Below are positions 57,718-64,000 of a DNA stretch of 64,000 bases, one piece after another (position 1 is the stretch's first letter; the number at the start of each line of letters is the position of its first letter). The stretch lies in NCBI RefSeq assembly GCF_033568475.1, contig NC_133123.1, forward strand, positions 150,799,753 to 150,863,752, written 5' to 3'. Made by a program: the position numbers and the translations under genes. The notes under the pieces were generated by a model, which worked only from the letters and a program-made list of their open reading frames with translations, was not told the DNA's origin and did no database searches. The DNA comes from Henckelia pumila. Lineage: Eukaryota > Streptophyta > Magnoliopsida > Lamiales > Gesneriaceae.

Positions 57718-58062
57718 ATGGTGGATAGTCGATCGAATCGAACAGAACCTGAAATACATGTCTCTACGGTTGATAATGTGCATCAGCCCAAGGATGTCGA
57801 TATAATGACACAAGTTTTAGGTTCACGATCTCGCTACGTCAAGAGTTTAGGTCCATTGCCTAAACTTTTCGTAGTGGGTGGTCTTAGAGCCACAAACATC
57901 AGTCCAAGGAATAACGATGATTGAGAACAAATTGTGATTTTGCAACAAACGGTCGATGAGCAGAAACAGACTATTGCTGAACAACAACAAAAACTCGATG
58001 CATTATTGCAACATCTTCAACAGACGATTCCTGGTTTCTCTTTTCAGCTTCCACCGACATGA
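57718..58062 (+). pseudogene. Transposase_24-type (CACTA second gene) C-terminal fragment
   Basis: 57718-57921 reads MTQVLGSRSRYVKSLGPLP, followed after a TGA (57922-57924) in the same frame by EQIVILQQTVDEQKQTIAEQ and a glutamine-rich coiled coil, then a stop at about 58060. A conserved LG-R-GYV-like block followed by a terminal coiled coil is the usual C-terminus of En/Spm accessory transposases. Together with the CACTA end at 58668 this is the 3' part of a further CACTA element, in plus orientation. Confidence 0.6.
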
Positions 58063-58349
58063 TCTTCGACTTTATCTCCTCCGCCACCTCCCTAGTATTT
58101 GACAACTATGTATTTTTTTTTATAAATTTCAAACAGATTAGTGTTTGATTATTTGTGTTTTTTGGATTTAGTTTGATTAACTGTGTTATTTTGTGACAAA
58201 ATTTGATTAATTAATAGTAAATTTAATTTTATTTAATTATTTGATTTGATTTTATTTTAATATTTAAAGAATGAAACCATTTATGATGTCTTTTACCACG
58301 TTTATTATGCTGGCAAATGAGAAGAATAGAACAATTGATGACGCTTGAA

Positions 58350-58668
58350 TTGCGTTGCCAAATGCGGCTCTACATTTAGCGACGTGTTTGTTTGTCGTAG
58401 CATAATTTACAATAATAAACAAAATCACAAAGAAGAAAATATTTGGCGACGCTAAAGTAATGTCGTAAAATAGTTAAACATTTGGCGACGCATACGTAAT
58501 ATGTCGTCAAATGTGTCATTGCCTTTGGCGACGCTGCAAAGCAAACTTGACATTTGCATACAAAGCGTTAGCGGCGCAACTTGGCGACGTATTTTTGTGT
58601 CGCAAAACATTCGGCGACGTGTGCAGCTTACATTTGGCGACACACAAACGTCAAATATTTTGTAGTAC
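58350..58668 (+). mobile_element. Right end of a fourth CACTA-type element (subterminal repeats and terminal repeat)
   Basis: Contains about seven copies of TTTGGCGACG or its variants in both orientations and ends CAAATATTTTGTAGTAC, the inverse of a CACTACAAAA-type end with one change. It follows the Transposase_24-like fragment. Its left end was not found. Confidence 0.6.
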
Positions 58669-58751
58669 ATATACCTAATAATAATTTTTTTAAAAAAAAT
58701 AGCGAGGGCTATAGCCCACTCCAATCTTTGGGGTAGCTCCACCCATGTCAA

Positions 58752-59510
58752 TAGGGGTGAGAAAAAAATCGGTTAAACCGATAAAACTGACAAAATATCA
58801 GTTCGGTTTATTCGGTTTTTGGTTATTTTTTTTGAAGATATCGGTTAATTCAGTTTAATCGATTCGATTTCGTTTTTTTTAAAAAAAATCGGTTAAACCG
58901 ATTAAACCGAAATTTGTTTATATAATTAAAAAAATATTGGGCCTCTAGTTGTTTATTTTTTGTACCGTAACTACATATGTCCAATCCTATTTGTTATAAC
59001 ATGGGCCATGCATTTACCATTATTTAGCCAGCTTGAGCCACTTGGGCCCATTAACTATTATTAATATTTTTTTTAAAAAAAGTATTGTAGTATTTTGTGA
59101 GAAATAAATTGTGTATTATTAGTGTCAAATAAATTAAATACACGTGAGGTGAATGTAAAATATCCGAACATAATATTAATTAGGTGATATACTCAGATGG
59201 GTATTTACTTTTTTTTTTTGAGTTAATGGGTTTTGACTAATTGCAGACTATAATGCTGAAAGTGTAAGGCAAAAGACCTTTAATTTTAAAAATACCTTTA
59301 TTTTTTTTAAAACAAAAAGCATGTAAATTTTTTAAAAAACAAATGAAAACTCGGTTATTTTGGTTTTTAACCGAAATAATCGATTTTTTATCGGTTCGGT
59401 TTAGTCGGTTTTTATATGTAAATTCGATCGGTTAAAAAATAAGATCGGTCGGTTCGATTTTGGCAAATATCGGTTCAGTCGGTTCAGTTTTGATCGAATG
59501 AACACCCCTA
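58752..59510. mobile_element. hAT-like MITE (759 bp), TAGGGGTG ends
   Basis: Starts TAGGGGTG and ends CACCCCTA. Flanks CATGTCAA (58744-58751) and CACGTCAA (59511-59518) are an 8-bp duplication with one difference. The end-proximal parts are rich in ATCGGTTAAACCGAT- and CGGTT-type palindromic sequence. Non-coding. Confidence 0.8.
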
Positions 59511-59946
59511 CACGTCAATACATATAGAGTCAATGACAACTTTCATAAACTATTTTAAAAGTAACTTGTATTTTAAAACTTGAAATTTTGGGTGTTTTTA
59601 GTGAGATTTTGACAAAAATAATAAAATAGTGCGTTGTTACATCCACTATATATATCCCAAAGATTTTGTATAAATTAAAATTATAGTTAATTTATTGGCT
59701 CTCAATAATCTAGGCGTCGGATCGGAGTTCAACAAAAGAAACATTTAAGAAATTAAGATGAGAAACATGGAGTATACTTCAGGAATTGACAAACTTTGCG
59801 TCGTTTTCTTAGGCAATTTCGGAAAAACGTAATGCATTTTTTGAATACGTCATGTTTTACAATAAAAGGGAATTGTCAATATTATACGATGGACAAAATC
59901 GAGACACAATTTAAAACTTGAGAGTCCAATTAGCTTTTAGTCCGTG

Positions 59947-60277
59947 TAGGGGTGGGTCGGTACGGTATACCGTACCAAAAATTGGATACCGTATCGAAAA
60001 AATTGGTATGTAATTTTTTCATATCGATATCGTACCGTATATCGAATATATCGAATTTTCGGTATACCGAACTTTCGGTATGACGAAAATCTATACCGTG
60101 TAGCGATACCGAATTCAAAAAAAATTTGGTATACCGGCAAAAAAGTCGGTATACCGAAAATTTTCATATATAAATATTTTTTAAAAAATTATTTTTCGGT
60201 ATTTCGATATATACCGATATATCGAAAAAAAAATTCGGTACGATTTTCCGGTATTTCGGTATTTTTTTTCACCCCTA
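59947..60277. mobile_element. Second TAGGGGTG-ended MITE (331 bp), rich in GGTATACC palindromes
   Basis: Starts TAGGGGTGGGTCGGTACGG and ends TTTTTTTTCACCCCTA. The interior is almost entirely inverted and direct repeats of GGTATACCG- and TTCGGTAT-like sequence. Flanks AGTCCGTG and AGTCCCAT resemble a decayed 8-bp duplication. The apparent open frames on the minus strand reflect the repeat, not genes. Confidence 0.7.
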
Positions 60278-60555
60278 GTCCCATGGCTAAGGGTGGGATT
60301 CGATTCTCGCTAAAGTCGGTTAGTCGTTTTAGTTTATTTAGATAGATTTAAGTAGTTTTATTGTTCGAGATAAACAATTTTCGAATTCATGCTCAAGTCT
60401 CATTGGTTGTGCGGACATTTTTATTACATTGATAAATCGTATAGTTATATCATTGATGTAATCTTGTACTATCAAAAAACAATAGTTGTAATATTAATAT
60501 AATCTTATACTAATATTCTAAAAAAACATGAGAAATATATTATACGTAAAAATTG

Positions 60556-60877
60556 ATGAATAAATAGGAAAGGACAAAAAATAAAGATATTATTATGAAT
60601 TATCTCATTTAGATTATAACGGATTTCAAATACTTCGATTTGAGCGAAATGAAATCTTTGAACTTCTTGTATTTTTTTAAAGTACAAGCATTCGAATTCT
60701 TCTTAAAATATAATTAGATGAATAAAATAGGAAAGGACAAATAATAAAGATATTATTATGAATTATCCCATTTAGATTATAATGGATTTCAAATACTTTG
60801 ATTTGAGCGAAATGAAATCTTTGAACTTGTATTTTTTTAAAATACAATCATTCGAATTCTTCTTAAAATATTTTTAG
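60556..60877. repeat. 162-bp tandem duplication, two copies
   Basis: 60556-60717 and 60718-60877 share nearly all bases, including AAAGATATTATTATGAATTA and TTGAGCGAAATGAAATCTTT, with a few substitutions and small indels. No coding capacity. Confidence 0.88.
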
Positions 60878-61149
60878 ATTTACATAAAAATATCAAAACC
60901 TTATGATAACTATCTCAGTCTCTCATAACATATTAATTTCCTTTTCCAAAAGATTCCTGTCCCATAAACATCATTATTTTTTAAATAAAGTAAAACATAT
61001 TAAATCAAAAAATCAAACGTTAATTTTAAGCAAAAATCTTTCATACAAATACTTATATTATACACAACAACGTAAAACTATATTTTAATTTTAAAAATTA
61101 ATTTACCAATAATAATAATGATAAAAAATGAATAGTGCCACATGTCACG

Positions 61150-61351
61150 TAATGAGATTATATATAAAAAAAGTCATAAAGCAAGAAGTAATCTTCTTGC
61201 GTTGCGTCTGCCCACTCCATCCCTTTCAGTAAAATAAACAAATCCCTTCATTTGATTGAGATTCCAAGATATTCATTTTTATCTCATCTGCCAGCTCCGA
61301 ATCTCGATAATTCAACAAGGGAAGAAATAAAGAAACGATTTTTTTGGTTAC
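61150..61351 (+). promoter_or_regulatory. PYD1 core promoter and 5' leader
   Basis: TATATAAAA at 61161-61169 lies about 185 bp before the ATG, with CATGTCACGTAA just upstream (61141-61152) containing an ACGT core. The sequence between about 61195 and 61351 has no in-frame ATG extension of the gene and is the likely leader. Start site inferred from TATA spacing only. Confidence 0.5.
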
Positions 61352-63630
61352 ATGGCAACTGCTGGATTGATTCGTCCGCTCAACGGCTCGGTGGCGGAGT
61401 TTCCGGTGACGTGGCGGCGGCAGAGGCAGAGTTTCGGGTTCAGCAAGCGTCGAGTTGGGTTCAGAGTATTCGCTCAAGATGCGGCTGCGGAGCCTGATCT
61501 TAGTGTGACGGTGAATGGGATGAAGATGGCGAACCCATTTGTGATCGGGTCGGGTCCTCCGGGCACCAACTACACTGTCATGAAACGGGCCTTTGATGAA
61601 GGTTGGGGTGGTGTCATAGCCAAAACTGTAAGGCTCCTGTACTGTTTTATTACCCTTTTTCACTGCAGAGGTGTTGCATCCATTTGTAGATTTTGATCTG
61701 TTCCTAACTCCGAATTTCTTGTTTTTTGAAGTGGGAATTGTGATCCGGTTTCTCTGAAGTTTGTTTCTTCGGCATATTTAAGATTTTTTTAGTAATAATC
61801 TCGGTATCCTCGAGGACTTATCGAACATGATCGAGAATGAGCGTGTGGATTTGGTAGCAGGATTTGTAGTTGAGGAATGATTGAAAAATAGCTTAAAATG
61901 GTTGGCACTTAATTGTCTCTAAACAAACGATGGTTGGGATTTGATATCCTTTGCTTAATATTTTACGATGGTGGTTTGATGGTTCAAAGATAGAGGATTT
62001 GCATAGAGAGATATAAACTTTGGGGCAATGGTGACGTTTGTGTAAAATTTGAAATTTTGTTCCAGTTTGTTATCCCATTTCGTTGATGATTTATTTGTGC
62101 TCTGATCTCATCGATTCACCCGCGAGATTCTGTAAAATGATTCAAACGTAGCCACTGCTTAACCGTCTATAGCACCATTCATTCAGACACATCTAACATA
62201 TGTTAGGGGGAACATATGATGCATCTAGGTGAATAATGGACGAATAGAAGATGCTTGGATCCATAATTTCTTATTGGAAATCGTGGACCCCTCAATGATA
62301 TATGACATAGTTTAAGTTCATTGGTTTCACCTAATGTTCATGTAGTATTAGGTGGAGGATTTCATCTTTCTTCTATAATATAAAAAATTCGTGTTATAGC
62401 TTATTGGCTGATTAAATAGTTAATTTTCTGCTATGTAAAACCGTGTTCAATCAAAATCCATTTGGACTAGTGAGATCATAGTTCAATTCAAGTTGAATTT
62501 TATTGCTGCTTCTGTTGAGGAAAATTTACTTATTATGCACAGGTGTCCCTTGATGCTGCAAAAGTTATAAATGTTACTCCTCGTTATGCTAAATTACGAG
62601 CAGAACCAAATGGCTCTGCAAAAGGACAAATTATTGGGTGGGAAAATATTGAACTCATAAGTGATCGACCTCTAGAGACTATGTTAAAAGAGTTTAGACA
62701 GTTGAAGGAGGAGTATCCAGACCGGATACTTATTGCCTCTATCATGGAAGAGTATGACAAAGCCGCATGGGAAGAACTCATTGACCGAGTTGAGCAAACT
62801 GGAATCGTAAGATATAGTCTTGGTTCTTTCGAGTCTAGTCAAATATCTAGGATTTATTCTAGTCCCAATCTGAAGTGTATGGAGGGTTTCATATTTCTTT
62901 TTTCGGTTTCCAGGACGCAATTGAAATAAATTTTTCATGTCCTCATGGTATGCCGGAACGTAAAATGGGTGCTGCGGTTGGCCAAGATTGTGTATTACTG
63001 GAGGAAGTCTGTGGATGGATTAATGCAAAAGCCACGGTACCAGTTTGGGCAAAGATGACTCCGAATATCACTGACATCACACAGGTTTCCTTGTTTTTTT
63101 TCTTTCTATCGCAATAAGTGCCATATAAAACTAATTTCGATGACACATCTCTTTTTGTTATACTGAAATTAATTTTATGGTGAATTATAATATTTTGTTT
63201 TCACAGCCTGCTAGAATTTCTTTGAGGACTGGATGTGAAGGTGTTTCTGCGATTAATACAATCATGAGTGTCATGGGAATTAATCTTGATACTTTGCGAC
63301 CAGAGCCTTGTGTAGAAGGGTGAGTTGTTTTTGGCTTTTGTTTTTGTTTTTGTTTTGTTCGAAATAAAAACGATGTCACGTTTGTGTCACCAGTTAAAAT
63401 TTCTTTCTTTATTTTCTTAAACTTGTGTTCAATGCCAACTTAGGTATTCGACGCCTGGAGGTTATTCTTCAAAAGCAGTCCATCCGATTGCACTTGCAAA
63501 AGTCATGAGCATTGCACAGATGATGAAGAAGGAATTTGCAGATAAAAATTATTCACTTTCTGCCATCGGTGGAGTTGAGACGGGCAGTGATGCAGCAGAA
63601 TTTATCCTTCTTGGAGCAGATACTGTTCAG
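61352..63630 (+). CDS. PYD1: Dihydropyrimidine dehydrogenase (NADP+), chloroplast, exons 1-5; 3' part outside window
   Basis: First enzyme of uracil and thymine breakdown: reduces the pyrimidine ring with NADPH, using FMN, in plastids. Exons: 61352-61627, 62543-62806, 62914-63084, 63207-63319, 63444-63630, all with GT-AG introns and an intact frame. The first 42 residues are rich in S, R and hydroxylated residues (MATAGLIRPLNGSVAEF), fitting a transit peptide. Then come LSVTVNGMKMANPFVIGSGP, VSLDAAKVINVTPRYAKLRA, EINFSCPHGMPERKMGAAVG, AKMTPNITDI, AINTIMSVMG, GYSTPGGYSSKAVHPIALAK and AIGGVETGSDAAEFILLGAD, the FMN/pyrimidine-binding barrel. Like other plant forms it is a single-domain type without the long mammalian N-terminal iron-sulfur and FAD parts. 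The remaining C-terminal exons lie beyond the window. It is the only apparently functional host gene here. Confidence 0.93.
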
Positions 63631-63740
63631 GTCGCACGACACTATTAATACTTCTAACTAGCTTGCTGCATATAATCATGGAATTACTTCCATGCAGTAG
63701 GGGCTTACAGCGAATTAGTCGGGGAAGAGGGACAAGGCGA

Positions 63741-63959
63741 CAGTGGCGGAGCCACATATAGCGGCACCCGGGCTGTAGCCCGGGTGGCCCAAAAAATAAT
63801 TTTAACCCAAAAAATAATTTTAAAATTTTATATATATTGATATTGGCAAAATTTTAGATTAATTTGATAGTAGCCCGGGTGGTTCGATTCAAAAGTTTAA
63901 ACAATTCTAGAGTTTAAAATTTTAGCCCGGGTAGTTTAGGATTTCTGGCTCCGCCATTG
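63741..63959. mobile_element. hAT-like MITE (219 bp) in PYD1 intron 5
   Basis: Starts CAGTGGCGGAGCCACA and ends TGGCTCCGCCATTG. Flanks CAAGGCGA (63733-63740) and CAAGGCGG (63960-63967) form an 8-bp duplication with one difference. AGCCCGGGT repeats occur three times inside. It lies 111 bp after exon 5, in the intron that continues beyond the window. Confidence 0.88.
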
Positions 63960-64000
63960 CAAGGCGGGGGTGAAATTTAATACATTTCGATGCAATAAAC

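Noticed and set aside
56127..58745. A single hAT-like element spanning from GGGCGTAGCCGG near 56134 to GGGTAGCTCCACCC near 58745
   Set aside because: The two ends match only loosely and no 8-bp duplication was found, so a pairing is not supported.
59930..60167. Minus-strand genes in the GGTATACC-rich segment
   Set aside because: The two overlapping frames come from the MITE's palindromic repeat; the peptides are repetitive and lack any family.

Overview
This window looks like nuclear DNA from a flowering plant, most likely a eudicot. It is AT-rich, its genes have GT-AG introns, and it is dominated by plant transposable elements: chromodomain Ty3/gypsy retrotransposons, several CACTA (En/Spm) families, hAT-like and Tourist-like MITEs, a Cassandra-type LTR carrying 5S rRNA sequence, and an endogenous plant pararetrovirus. 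I cannot name the species. There are no prokaryotic features.

Positions 1-39204 are a set of nested insertions. The host of the nest is a minus-strand CACTA element whose right terminal repeat ends at 39204 and whose left end lies outside the window. It carries a decayed TNP2 transposase (19826-23258) and a second, intron-containing Transposase_24-type gene (118-1311). It is split twice. Retroelement A (1449-19698, target duplication GGAGA) sits between its two genes and is itself split by retroelement B (5282-15484, duplication TATAT). Retroelement C (23790-37679, duplication AAATA) sits upstream of TNP2 and is itself split by CACTA element D (29613-34834, 3-bp duplication), which holds exon-like pieces of a host HAD-type gene. 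Element B is young: its two 2.68-kb LTRs are almost identical, its primer site, polypurine tract and reading frames are intact, and gag and pol are separated by a clear 196-bp GT-AG intron.

Positions 39208-46430 hold a near-full-length, decayed caulimovirid (plant pararetrovirus) in plus orientation. In order these are a coiled-coil ORF, a capsid-like region with a zinc knuckle, a 30K-type movement protein, a small ORF, aspartic protease/reverse transcriptase/RNase H, a transactivator-like ORF and a downstream ORF, followed by a promoter region with a 38-bp direct repeat and a TATA box. The order resembles cavemoviruses or solendoviruses.

Positions 46430-61150 are low in genes. They contain a frameshifted Pumilio-type gene (about 48150-49130, minus), a PPR gene remnant carrying a solo Cassandra LTR (51607-51999, duplication GAAAA), a CACTA-like element E (52347-55838, duplication TAT), the right end of a further CACTA element (about 57700-58668), several MITEs and several local tandem duplications.

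From 61352 to the right edge lie the first five exons of the one clearly intact host gene, chloroplast dihydropyrimidine dehydrogenase (PYD1), which starts pyrimidine catabolism. A hAT-like MITE sits in its fifth intron.
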